From Planctomycetota bacterium (GTDB lineage Bacteria; Planctomycetota; Planctomycetia; Gemmatales; Gemmataceae), in assembly GCA_016873095.1 (NCBI GenBank), contig VGYC01000042.1, positions 1-44,345 on the forward strand: a stretch of DNA of 44,345 nt, written 5' to 3'. How positions within the stretch are numbered: the first letter of the stretch is position 1; every line of letters starts with the position of its first letter. Under the pieces are notes generated by a model. That model was not told the origin of the DNA. It saw nothing but the letters and a program-made list of their open reading frames with translations, and did no database searches. Below, one piece after another: positions 35,429 to 44,280 of the stretch. Made by a program: the position numbers and the translations under genes.

Positions 35429-36973
35429 ATGCTCTCAAACGCAACCCCCACGGCCGACGCCGATCCACAGCGTTCCTCCGAGCGCAACCGGCTTGCGTCC
35501 GCTCCCGCGCACAACCATTTTATGCAATTACCGGATGAAGCCATCACCTATCAGTATCAGGGATTGCTTCAGCCGGCGGTTGAGGACTGGACGGCAGCGG
35601 CCGAGCTGCGTCGGCAGCATTTCCTGGCCCCGGCTCGCGTCCGCGAGCTGGTGCCCAGGTTGACGCAGGTCCGTGGCCAGGTAGCCGCCGAACGCGAATT
35701 GCAGCAGGTTCCTCCGGATTTCCAGCCGATCGACGCCGGCTTCATCGACCTGCCGCAGAACACACTCGATCAACACCGCCGGCATGTCGATGTCAGCCCG
35801 CTGGGCCGCGTACTCGCGCTGGCCGACCGGCTGCGCGAGGACGCGGATCGAGTGGTCATCCTCGGCAGCGGCGCCGTGCACCTTGGCGCCCGCGCCCTCT
35901 TCGAGGCACTGTGCCCGGGCCATCACAACGAGCTGCCAGCCGAGAAGAGGCTCGGCACGCCGCGTATCTACTTCGAGGGGGACAGCTTCGACAACGATGC
36001 TCTGCAAGACTTGCTCGATCTCTTGCAGACGGTGTGCGTCGATCCAGAACTCCGCGCGGAACGCTGGGGCGCGGTCGTCATCAGTGATTCCGGCGCTGCG
36101 CTAGAGACCGCCGCGGCCCTGCGCACGTTCATGCGTGAAGCATCCGAATATTACGGCCAGCACTCAGGCAAGCTCCGTGAACTCTTCGTGACGGTGACCG
36201 GTGAGTCGGGCAAGCTGCGCGACCAGTGCAAGGCCGACGGCATCGCCGACGAGGATATCCTCACGATTCCAGGCGACGTGGGTGTTCGTTATTCCCTGTT
36301 CACGCCCGCCGGCCTGCTGCCCGCCGCGGTCATGGGACTCGACGTTCGCGCGTTGCTGCTCGGCGCCGCTGCCATGACGCGCCGTTTTCTCGAAGAACCC
36401 TTCGAGCGCAATCCGGTCCTGCAATATGCCGCGGTCAATTTTCTCCTCGCCCAGGACAAGCCGATTCGCGTGCTGGCCGTCGCATCGAAAAAGCTGGAAG
36501 CCGTCGGCCGCTGGCATGAGCAACTCCTGTCTGAAAGCCTCGGCAAGCAAGGGCAGGGGCCGACGCCGCTAACCATGGTGCTGTCACGCGATCTGTCTGT
36601 TCGCGGCCAGCAGAACCGGGATGGCCCGCGCGATCGCGTCATCAACAATCTCGTCACCGCGTCTGCCGCCAACCCGCCCATCATGATCGGCATGACCGAC
36701 CACAACGGCGACGATCTTAACTGCTACAACCGCAAGGGCTACCCTGACTTGCTCGACGCCGCCGTGCGCGGCGCCAATCTTGCTTACCTCGAGAACGCTC
36801 GTCCCACCGCCGACCTGGTCCTGCCCAGCATCTCCGAACACACCATCGGCCAGCTCCTGCAAATGCTCATGCTCGCCACCGTTGTCGAAGGTCGGCTCAT
36901 GGGTGTCAATCCATATAACCAGCCGGGGGCCGAGGCGTGCCAGCGACACATGAAGGCGTTGTTGAAGGCGTGA
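35429..36973 (+). CDS. pgi: Glucose-6-phosphate isomerase
   Basis: A 514-residue sugar isomerase of the PGI fold: glucose-6-phosphate to fructose-6-phosphate. Family marks are 'VVILGSGAVHLGARALFEAL', 'LFVTVTGESGKLRDQCKADG', 'SLFTPAGLLPAAVMGLDVRA', the PGI-type 'GRWHEQLLSESLGKQGQG', and the C-terminal 'HTIGQLLQMLMLATVVEGRL' leading into 'GVNPYNQPGAEACQRHMK' with the catalytic Lys region. The shape matches the bacterial PGI branch seen in Planctomycetes and Chloroflexi. The start is uncertain: ATG 35429 has GAGG only 1 nt upstream, while ATG 35522 gives the protein start MQLPDEAITYQYQGLL without a ribosome site. It shares its stop with the start of the methyltransferase gene. Confidence 0.9.
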   Translation: MLSNATPTADADPQRSSERNRLASAPAHNHFMQLPDEAITYQYQGLLQPAVEDWTAAAELRRQHFLAPARVRELVPRLTQVRGQVAAERELQQVPPDFQPIDAGFIDLPQNTLDQHRRHVDVSPLGRVLALADRLREDADRVVILGSGAVHLGARALFEALCPGHHNELPAEKRLGTPRIYFEGDSFDNDALQDLLDLLQTVCVDPELRAERWGAVVISDSGAALETAAALRTFMREASEYYGQHSGKLRELFVTVTGESGKLRDQCKADGIADEDILTIPGDVGVRYSLFTPAGLLPAAVMGLDVRALLLGAAAMTRRFLEEPFERNPVLQYAAVNFLLAQDKPIRVLAVASKKLEAVGRWHEQLLSESLGKQGQGPTPLTMVLSRDLSVRGQQNRDGPRDRVINNLVTASAANPPIMIGMTDHNGDDLNCYNRKGYPDLLDAAVRGANLAYLENARPTADLVLPSISEHTIGQLLQMLMLATVVEGRLMGVNPYNQPGAEACQRHMKALLKA

Positions 36974-38032
36974 CCACAGTGGACGTGTTGCCAGCGATTT
37001 CCTGCAAATCGAGCTGGCTCGATCTCGTTCGCTGCCCCTGTTGCGCTGCGGCGTTCGATTGCCGGCAGGCGGATAGCCTGTGTTCGAGTTGCGGTCAGCG
37101 CGGCTGGCTTGTGGGCGAGCGCATCGTCAGCTTCATTCAGCCCGGCGACCCCATCCACCACGACATGCTCGCCTGGCCCGAATGCTGGATGGACTGGGCT
37201 GCCGAAAGGCTCGATGCCACGCGGCGGCACGACCTGCACCCCGCAGAGTTGGCCGAACTGGTCGCACGCGGCCTGCTGGACGCCAGCGGCCGACTCACCA
37301 CGCTCGGCGACCAGTGCCATTACCACCACCTGGAGTATCAATGGCAAGAGTGCGGCGACCCATTGCAGGAGCTGCTGCGCGCGCACGGGGAGCTATCGGC
37401 GGCGTCACGCGTTCTCGACGTCGGCTGCGGAGCTGGACAATCGCTGCGTCTGATGGCTGACGTTCGCCCGTCGCTTCGCATTGGCGTGGACAACAACCTT
37501 GTCGGCGCTCACCCTCGGCTGCCATTTTGCCGCCAGGCCCGAGCAGCGTGACATCGGCTTCGTCTGTCAGAATGGTCATCGCCTGCCGTTTTCCGGCAAG
37601 TCGTTCACCCACGTGATCAGTCGCGTGTCTCTGAACTACATGCACCAGCGGACGGCAGTGGCGGAGATGGTGCGCGTCCTGAAGCCGGGCGGCTATTTCG
37701 GCTGCCGGTTTGAGGCGCTGGGTCACGACCTGTTGCTCTTCCGCCAGGCCACATCGCTGCGCCGCCGGCTGGCCTTGCTGCGCGACCTCGCCCTGGGTCT
37801 GATTCACGACGGTACTGGCTGGCAGAGGCCCTGCGGCAGCCGGCTGACCGGCGGTCGGGCCTTCGCCACGGCGAGGCGGCTCGGCAACATGCTGCAATCC
37901 CTCGGTTGCCAGGTCATCAACGTCCAGATGGTGCAGCGCCGTGGCCGGGTTGCCGGCTTCGCCTGCCAGATGGTCATCCTGGCGCGCAAGGTTCGTGACA
38001 CTGCCAACGATAGCCGAGAGACGACTGGCTGA
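36970..38032 (+). pseudogene. Zinc-ribbon SAM-dependent methyltransferase, split by a frameshift
   Basis: The first part (GTG 36970, overlapping the pgi stop by GTGA) encodes a zinc ribbon (CPCC at about residues 21-24, CSSCG near 40) and the SAM motif VLDVGCGAGQSLRL, then runs out of frame after GVDNN near 37500 and stops at 37551. The rest is in the next frame from about 37500: 'ALTLGCHFAARPEQRDIGFV', 'HRLPFSGKSFTHVISRVSLN', 'MVRVLKPGGYFGCRFEAL', to the stop at 38032. These are the second half of a class I methyltransferase (motifs post II to VI). Dropping one T from CTTG near 37499 restores GVDNNLSALTLG. It is either a recent pseudogene or a sequencing error; both halves look otherwise intact. 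The target could be rRNA or a small molecule. Confidence 0.75.
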
Positions 38033-38068
38033 CTGTGTGACACACTTCTACTTCGTCCCGGTTGCAGC

Positions 38069-38074
38069 TATAAT
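38069..38074 (+). promoter_or_regulatory. Candidate -10 box of the second DUF1501 gene
   Basis: TATAAT lies 35 nt before the ATG at 38110. A ribosome site GGGG lies between. No clear -35. Confidence 0.35.
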
Positions 38075-38109
38075 ATTGCTTCACACTCGCCAACTTGGTC
38101 GGGGCCAAG

Positions 38110-39546
38110 ATGCAGCCGCCACGAGCTACCGTTGAGAACCTGTTCCTCACCCGCCGCGACCTGCTGCGTCGTGGCGGTGCTGGCTTCGGCATGCTCGGCC
38201 TCGCAGGACTGCTGCATGACCAGGGCATGCTTGGCTCGGCCAGTGCCGCGCCGCCGAGCGTCAATCCGCTGGCGCCCAAGCGGCCGCACTTTCAGCCGAA
38301 AGCACGTCAAGTCGTGCACCTGTTCATGAACGGCGGCGCCTCGCATGTCGATACCTTCGATCCCAAACCATTGCTGGACCGCTACCATGGTCAGCCGCTG
38401 CCGCGCGCCAACCTGCGCACCGAGCGCAAGACCGGGGCGGCCATGCGCTCGCCGTACGCGTTCCGCCGTTACGGCCGCAGCGGCATCGAGGTCAGCGAAT
38501 TGTTTGCCCGCACCGCCGAGCGGCACATCGACGACATGACCATCATCCGCTCCATGCACGCCGACGTGCCCAACCACGAGCCGTCGCTGATGCTGATGAA
38601 CTGCGGCGACGGCCGGCTGCCGCGGCCCAGCATGGGAGCCTGGATCACCTATGGCCTCGGCTCCGAGAACCAGAACCTGCCCGGCTTCATCGCCATGTGC
38701 CCCGGCGGCTACCCCATCGTCGCCACGCAGAACTGGCGGGCTGCCTTCCTGCCCGGCGCCTACCAGGGAACCTACATCGATAGCCAGCACACGCAGATCG
38801 ACCGGCTCATCGAGAACATCCGCAATCACACGGCCAGCCAGCCGGAGCAACGCCGCCAGCTCGACCTGCTTCGCCGGCTCAACGAGGCGCATCTGCAAGC
38901 TCGCCAGCGCGACGCCCAGCTCGAGGCCCGGCTGCAATCCTTCGAGCTGGCCTACCGCATGCAGACCGAGGCGACCGACGCCTTCGACATCAACCGCGAG
39001 CCGCTGCGCCTCCGCGAGCACTACGGCAACAACATCATCGGCCGGCAGTTGCTCATCACCCGGCGGCTGCTGGAACGCGGCGTCCGCTTCATCCAGGTAT
39101 GGAGCGGCGCCGGCCAGCCGTGGGACAACCACGACAACCTGCCGAACGAACATCGCCGCCTCGCCGGCCCGTGGGACCAGGCCATCGCCGCCTTCCTGGA
39201 AGATCTCAAGCAGCGAGGCCTGTTCGAGAGCACGCTGACCATGTGGGGCGGCGAGTTCGGCCGGACCCCGGTGGCCGAGCTACCTCAGCTCAGCGGCCGC
39301 GACCACAACCACTACGGCTTCTCGATGTGGCTGGCCGGCGGCGGCGTCAAGGGCGGCCACATCCACGGCGCCACCGACGACTTCGGCTTCGCCGCCACCC
39401 GCGACCGCGTCCACGTCCACGACCTGCACGCCACCCTGCTGCACCTCCTCGGCTTCGACCATGACCGCCTGGTCTACCGCTACGCCGGCCGCGACTTCCG
39501 GCTGACCGATGTGCACGGCCACGTCGTCCGCGATGTGATCGCGTAG
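38110..39546 (+). CDS. DUF1501 protein, Tat-exported (second copy)
   Basis: A 478-residue DUF1501 protein. The Tat signal is FLTRRDLLRRGGAGFGMLGL. The domain has the canonical opening 'VVHLFMNGGASHVDTFDPKP', then 'HIDDMTIIRSMHADVPNHEP' and 'GAWITYGLGSENQNLPGFIA', and the metal-site-like 'LTMWGGEFGRTPVAE' and 'GRDHNHYGFSMWLAGGGVKG'. It is closer to the family consensus than the copy at 28531-30030 (which has LLFPYGSPPQHETF where this has LFMNGGASHVDTF), so the two belong to different subgroups. ATG 38110 has GGGG 5 nt before it. No DUF1549/DUF1553 gene stands next to it, although such pairing is usual. Confidence 0.95.
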   Translation: MQPPRATVENLFLTRRDLLRRGGAGFGMLGLAGLLHDQGMLGSASAAPPSVNPLAPKRPHFQPKARQVVHLFMNGGASHVDTFDPKPLLDRYHGQPLPRANLRTERKTGAAMRSPYAFRRYGRSGIEVSELFARTAERHIDDMTIIRSMHADVPNHEPSLMLMNCGDGRLPRPSMGAWITYGLGSENQNLPGFIAMCPGGYPIVATQNWRAAFLPGAYQGTYIDSQHTQIDRLIENIRNHTASQPEQRRQLDLLRRLNEAHLQARQRDAQLEARLQSFELAYRMQTEATDAFDINREPLRLREHYGNNIIGRQLLITRRLLERGVRFIQVWSGAGQPWDNHDNLPNEHRRLAGPWDQAIAAFLEDLKQRGLFESTLTMWGGEFGRTPVAELPQLSGRDHNHYGFSMWLAGGGVKGGHIHGATDDFGFAATRDRVHVHDLHATLLHLLGFDHDRLVYRYAGRDFRLTDVHGHVVRDVIA

Positions 39547-40088
39547 TTCGCAAGACCGCCAGGAACTGTCCCGAATATTCGTCCAGGATTCGTCCAGAAA
39601 GTGGCATACACCCCCTCGGCGCATCCTCCCAGATGGCAGCCCATAAGGTAACCGCCTACCCGGCCAAGGGTTACATTATTCCAGCGTTGGTCCTCCATTT
39701 CCCCGGGTGCGGCATTTCGGATTGCGTTGCGCTTGCGAGTTTTGCACACCCACGCGTGCCCTTGGCCGCTGACCGTTGAATGAAAAAGGGGACGCGACGC
39801 TGCGTCCCCTGGTATGGTGCTCGCCGGGTGAATTTGCTCAAGAATAGCACACGACAGTCTCATGCAATGCTGGTGTTTCGGACCGACGCCGTGTAGGACA
39901 TCATCGTCGGGTCCGACTCATGACAGTGCATGTCTGAATGGTTCATACCTTGCTTGTACCACGCTTACTGTGCCGGCGCGGGTCGAGGAATTCTGCTGAT
40001 ACCGTTTACTGACAGCGTGGAAATGGTTAAATATATGACACATCCACTTCCATAGGAACCTTCGCACGGATGGACGGGTGAGGTATTC
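39547..40088. other. Intergenic region with hairpin, no gene
   Basis: 542 bases without a supported gene. It holds a 10-nt direct repeat ATTCGTCCAG (39577-39586 and 39588-39597), an inverted GTAACC/GGTTAC at about 39648-39675, and a strong stem AGGGGACGC/GCGTCCCCT (39787-39810). The stem is preceded by AAAAA, so on the minus strand it is followed by a T-run, as in a Rho-independent terminator facing away from the sigma gene. The last 70 bases before the sigma factor are AT-rich and probably carry its promoter. Confidence 0.5.
39787..39810 (-). terminator. Terminator-like hairpin (minus-strand orientation)
   Basis: A 9-bp perfect stem AGGGGACGC/GCGTCCCCT with a 6-nt loop, followed by TTTTT on the minus strand. 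No minus-strand gene ends here, so its role is unclear; it could block antisense transcripts or be an intergenic repeat. Confidence 0.4.
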
Positions 40089-40655
40089 ATGTCTGACGTG
40101 ACGCGAATCCTGGCCTGTGTAGACCAGGGAGATCCTGCAGCGGCTGAGCAACTGCTGCCGTTGGTCTACAGCGAGCTGCGACGGCTGGCGGCCAAGAAAA
40201 TGGCGCAGGAAAAGCCTGGCCAGACCCTCCAGGCGACAGCACTGGTGCACGAGGCGTACCTTCGGCTGGTGGACCAGAAGACGGAACTGCGCTGGAACAA
40301 CCGCGGCCACTTCTTTGCCGCCGCCGCGGAGGCCATGCGGCGGATTCTCATCGAACGGGCCCGTCACAAAAAGAGTCTAAAAGCCGGCGGCACGTACCAA
40401 CGCGAGGAGCTGGCCGACATCGAAGCCCCGGCGGACCCGTCCTGCACCGACATGCTGGCTCTCCATGAAGCGCTGGCCAAGCTCGAAGAAAAGGATCGGC
40501 GCAAGGCGGAACTGGTCAAACTTCGCTTCTTTGCCGGCCTGACCAACGAACAGGCTGCCCAGGCCCTCGCCATCTCGCCTTCAACCGCCGACAACGATTG
40601 GGCCTACGCCCGCGCCTGGTTGCGCCTGGAAATGGACGGAGATTCAGTAAGTTGA
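40089..40655 (+). CDS. ECF-type RNA polymerase sigma factor (TIGR02999 group)
   Basis: A 188-residue sigma factor of the planctomycete/acidobacterial ECF group. Region 2 carries 'LLPLVYSELRRLAAKKMAQE', 'LQATALVHEAYLRLVD' and 'NRGHFFAAAAEAMRRILIER' (the -10 recognition segment). Region 4 has 'VKLRFFAGLTNEQAAQALAI' and 'STADNDWAYARAWLRLEM', the -35-binding helix-turn-helix. GAGGT lies 4 nt before the ATG. No anti-sigma gene follows; instead a serine/threonine kinase with WD40 repeats lies 172 bases downstream. Such sigma-kinase pairs recur in Planctomycetes, and the kinase is thought to act in place of an anti-sigma factor. Confidence 0.95.
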   Translation: MSDVTRILACVDQGDPAAAEQLLPLVYSELRRLAAKKMAQEKPGQTLQATALVHEAYLRLVDQKTELRWNNRGHFFAAAAEAMRRILIERARHKKSLKAGGTYQREELADIEAPADPSCTDMLALHEALAKLEEKDRRKAELVKLRFFAGLTNEQAAQALAISPSTADNDWAYARAWLRLEMDGDSVS

Positions 40656-40672
40656 CCTGCGTTTGATTCGTG

Positions 40673-40694
40673 GGTCGGGTCGCCAGGCCCGACC
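40673..40694 (+). terminator. Hairpin after the sigma factor gene
   Basis: GGTCGGG and CCCGACC form a 7-bp perfect stem with an 8-nt loop, 17 nt after the sigma-factor stop. No T-run follows, so it may slow or modulate rather than end transcription into the kinase gene. A short CCCTGGAGAGC duplication lies just behind it. Confidence 0.35.
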
Positions 40695-40827
40695 ACACCG
40701 GGCGGCCCTGGAGAGCGCCCTGGAGAGCCGTCCTACAGCGTATCCGAAAAAATTCGCCGTTCCGCCTGGGTATTCGAGGCTTCATTTTCGCACTGTTAGG
40801 TAGCTGGAGTGTCTGCGGAGGCTGACG

Positions 40828-43800
40828 ATGGCGGTTCAGATCAATGAAGAAGTCATCTTTAATGAAGCTCGCAACATTGAGTCGCCGGAGGCTCGTGGCC
40901 GGTACCTCGATGAGGCGTGTGGCGGCAATGCGGCGCTGCGCGACCGGCTCCAGGCCTTGATGCGCGTGTATGAACAAGATCGCAGCTTTCTGAAGCCCCT
41001 TTCCGCGACCAAGGCGACGGGCGACTCCGCCGTCCAGGAAGGTCCAGGCAGCGTCATCGGGCCGTACAAACTGCTGGAGCAAATCGGCGAAGGCGGCTTC
41101 GGCGTTGTCTTCATGGCCGAGCAGCAACGACCGGTGCGCCGAAAGGTTGCCCTGAAGGTGCTCAAGCCTGGGATGGACACGCGCCAGGTGGTCGCGCGTT
41201 TCGAGGCGGAACGCCAGGCGCTGGCGCTGATGGAGCATCAGAACATCTCCCGTGTCCTGGACGCAGGCGAAACCGCCACCGGCCGGCCGTTCTTCGTCAT
41301 GGAGTTGGTCCGAGGCGTGCCGATCACCAATTTCTGCGACGGCAACCACCTTCCCGTCCGGGAGCGCCTTCGCCTGTTTCTTGATGTCTGCCAGGCGGTG
41401 CAGCATGCCCATCAGAAAGGGATCATTCATCGCGACGTCAAGCCAACCAACATCCTGGTCACGCTGCACGATGGCACGCCGGTAGCCAAGGTGATCGATT
41501 TCGGCATCGCCAAGGCCATGGGCCAGCAGCTCACCGATAAGACACTGTTCACCGGCTTTGCCCAGATGATCGGCACGCCGAGCTATATGAGTCCCGAGCA
41601 GGCGGAGATGAGCGGGCTGGATGCAGACACGCGCAGCGACATTTACGCCCTTGGAATCTTGCTGTACGAACTGCTGACCGGCACAACGCCCTGCGAGCAG
41701 GAGCGGCTGCGGACCGTGGGCTTCGATGAGATCCGCCGCATCATCCGCGAGGAAGAGCCGCCCAGGCCGAGCACGCGCATCACCACCATGGGAAACCTGG
41801 CGTCGACGGTGTCCGCCAACCGCCGCAGCGACCCGCGCCGGTTGAGTCAGCTTTTTCAAGGCGAGCTCGACTGGATCGTGATGAAAGCGCTGGAGAAGGA
41901 CCGCAACCGCCGCTATGAAACGGCGTCGGCCCTGGCGGCCGACGTGCAGCGCTATCTGAACGACGAGCCTGTGCTGGCCCGCCCGCCGTCGAGCATGTAC
42001 CGGCTGCGGAAAACCATGCGGCGGCATCGAGGGCCGGTTATCGCCGCTGCCCTCATCATGCTGGCGCTGGTGGTCGGGATTATTGCCTCCGTGTGGGGCC
42101 TCCTTCGCGCCACCGACGCGGAAACGTCCGCTCGCGCGGAAGCCAAGCAAAAGGAGAACGCCCTCAAGGACAAGGAGGCAGCGCTTGCGACGGCTGAAGC
42201 AAATGAGCGTGACGCCAGGGAACAACTCTTCCTGTCACGCTTGAACCAGGCCCGGGCCAGCCGCTTCAGTCGCCAGATGGGCCAGCGTCTCGACAGCCTG
42301 GTCGCCCTGACAAAAGCCACTCGCCTGCGCCGCGACGACCGCCTGCGCGATGAGGCGATCGCCGCGATGGCTCTCCCGGACATCCGGCCCGGACCCTGCT
42401 GGCACGCCTTCCCCCCGGGTTATCGTTTCTGGGCTTTCGATGACAACTACCGCCTCTACGCCCGGGCCAACTATGACGGAATCATCAGTGTTCGCACCCT
42501 CCCCGACGACCGGGAAATCCAGAATATCAGCGCGCCGGACAAGACTGCGTCGCTCCTGCTCAGCCCCGACGGCCGTTACGTCGGCAGGTGGGAGAACACC
42601 CTTAGACTTCGCGTGTGGCGGGTATCCGACGGCAAAGAGGTCTTCCGTGAGCCGCCGGCGACCACCTCAGGACAGATCTTCAGCCCCGACAGCCGTCTAC
42701 TGGTAGTCGGCCTAGACGGTTGGCTCCTCCGCTTCGATTTGGCGACCGGTCAAGAGCTTAACCGCTGGCAGCTCCCCGAAAACAGCAATCCGTTGGTGCT
42801 CGCTTTTCATCCGGACAACCGCCGGCTCGCGGTCGGATACGTCGACTCGAAGAACGTTTCTATTTATGACTCCAGCAACGGCGACCTCGTCACCAGCCTT
42901 CCGGTAGGCGCGCGCCAGACCCAGCCGCTTGCTTGGCATCCCGACGGCAGGCGCTTGGCGGTCGGCCAGTCGCAGGTCATCCAGATATGGGACGTGGACG
43001 CCAATCGTAAATTGGCGACTCTCCAAGGGCATATTCAACAGGTAGAGACTCTGACCTTTCATCCGGACGGCGCTCTCTTGGCTTCAGATTCGGGGGACGG
43101 CGTGTTGCGGCTGTGGGATACTTCAACGGGAAGGCCCCTCATGCAGTTGCCCCAACGTCGATCTATGCGTTTCAGCAGCGATGGCCGCTGGCTCGGCGCA
43201 GGCAAGCGCGGCGAGGAGGCGCACCTTCTCGAGGTGACGCCGACCCGCGAGTATCGCACCCTCGTGAGCAACCAGGGTCCCGGCCAGGGCAATTACCAAG
43301 ACGGGGATGTTAGCCCCGATGGACGGCTGTTCGCCTTAAACATGACCCCGAGCGGTGTTCATCTCTTTGATCTGCCCAGCGGCCGCCAGATCGCAGTGCT
43401 GTCGGACGGAGTCCCGCTCTTCCAAGCCGATGGCAGAGAGCTGTTTATCTGCAACAGCGAAGGCTTGCACCGTCAATCAATCTCCCGAGGACTGAAACCT
43501 CTCCGGAACGCGACCAGAATCGAGTCCGAAGGCGAAATAGTCATCGGTCCGCCGCGCACCATCCCCTTGCCGGGCGCGCCGCAACGGGTCGCCCGCAGTC
43601 AGGATGGCCGTACTCTCGCCATGGTTTGTGAGACCAAGGGTATCGGCTGGCTCGTCGATATCGAGACCGAATCGGTCCGCAACCAAAGAATGGAACACCC
43701 CGCGGCCCGTTACGTCGCTCTCAGCCCCGACGGCAAGTGGATGGCGACCAGCGGCTGGCACGCCGGCTGGACGCGTTTATGGGACGCGCACCCGTGGCAC

Positions 43801-44280
43801 GCCGGCTGGACGCGTTTATGGAACGCGCACACGGCAGAAATGGTCCACGAATGGTCGCTGCAGCGGACGTCGGTTTTCTTTACGCCCGACAGTCGCGTGC
43901 TGATCCTGGGCAGGGAGGACGGGTTTAGCTTCCATGAAGTGCCAAGCGGAAAACTTCTCCACCGCATTCGCCGCGATGTCGCACTCCATCATGCCAAGGT
44001 CGCCTTCGCTCCGAAAACCGGCCTCATGGCCATGGAAATGGAGCCGGGCGTCGTTCATCTCAAGGACATTGCGACGGGCAAGACCGTTGCCAAGCTCGAA
44101 GATCCCCACGGCGACCGCGCCATCTGGATGAGCTTCACGCCCGATGGGAGCCAACTCGTCGTGAACGCCCTCTACGCCAAAGCGATCCATGTCTGGGACC
44201 TCCGCGCGATCCGCCAGCGGCTCAGGTCGATGAACCTCGATTGGGACTGGCCGGAGTTTCCCGACCCATCCAAAAAATAA
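40828..44280 (+). CDS. Membrane serine/threonine protein kinase with WD40-like sensor domain
   Basis: A 1150-residue protein. Residues about 80-345 are a Hanks-type kinase: glycine loop IGEGGFGVVF, Lys110 (VALKVLK), catalytic HRDVKPTN with Asp203, DFGIAKA (224-230), and 'GTPSYMSPEQAE'. One transmembrane segment (about 403-425, ALIMLALVVGIIASVWGLLR) follows, then a short coiled-coil-like stretch rich in Ala, Lys and Glu (428-465), and then about 650 residues of beta-propeller repeats, each near 'SPDGR.LA.G' and 'V.LWD..TG'. The propeller is predicted outside the membrane and the kinase inside. It probably controls the upstream sigma factor. A 13-residue segment is duplicated in tandem at 43756-43833. 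Confidence 0.95.
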   Translation: MAVQINEEVIFNEARNIESPEARGRYLDEACGGNAALRDRLQALMRVYEQDRSFLKPLSATKATGDSAVQEGPGSVIGPYKLLEQIGEGGFGVVFMAEQQRPVRRKVALKVLKPGMDTRQVVARFEAERQALALMEHQNISRVLDAGETATGRPFFVMELVRGVPITNFCDGNHLPVRERLRLFLDVCQAVQHAHQKGIIHRDVKPTNILVTLHDGTPVAKVIDFGIAKAMGQQLTDKTLFTGFAQMIGTPSYMSPEQAEMSGLDADTRSDIYALGILLYELLTGTTPCEQERLRTVGFDEIRRIIREEEPPRPSTRITTMGNLASTVSANRRSDPRRLSQLFQGELDWIVMKALEKDRNRRYETASALAADVQRYLNDEPVLARPPSSMYRLRKTMRRHRGPVIAAALIMLALVVGIIASVWGLLRATDAETSARAEAKQKENALKDKEAALATAEANERDAREQLFLSRLNQARASRFSRQMGQRLDSLVALTKATRLRRDDRLRDEAIAAMALPDIRPGPCWHAFPPGYRFWAFDDNYRLYARANYDGIISVRTLPDDREIQNISAPDKTASLLLSPDGRYVGRWENTLRLRVWRVSDGKEVFREPPATTSGQIFSPDSRLLVVGLDGWLLRFDLATGQELNRWQLPENSNPLVLAFHPDNRRLAVGYVDSKNVSIYDSSNGDLVTSLPVGARQTQPLAWHPDGRRLAVGQSQVIQIWDVDANRKLATLQGHIQQVETLTFHPDGALLASDSGDGVLRLWDTSTGRPLMQLPQRRSMRFSSDGRWLGAGKRGEEAHLLEVTPTREYRTLVSNQGPGQGNYQDGDVSPDGRLFALNMTPSGVHLFDLPSGRQIAVLSDGVPLFQADGRELFICNSEGLHRQSISRGLKPLRNATRIESEGEIVIGPPRTIPLPGAPQRVARSQDGRTLAMVCETKGIGWLVDIETESVRNQRMEHPAARYVALSPDGKWMATSGWHAGWTRLWDAHPWHAGWTRLWNAHTAEMVHEWSLQRTSVFFTPDSRVLILGREDGFSFHEVPSGKLLHRIRRDVALHHAKVAFAPKTGLMAMEMEPGVVHLKDIATGKTVAKLEDPHGDRAIWMSFTPDGSQLVVNALYAKAIHVWDLRAIRQRLRSMNLDWDWPEFPDPSKK
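43756..43833 (+). repeat. In-frame 39-bp tandem duplication within the WD40 region
   Basis: Two adjacent 39-base copies (43756-43794 and 43795-43833) differ at two positions and encode WHAGWTRLWDAHP and WHAGWTRLWNAHT. The reading frame is kept. The duplication lengthens one propeller strand-loop unit and appears recent. Confidence 0.9.
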
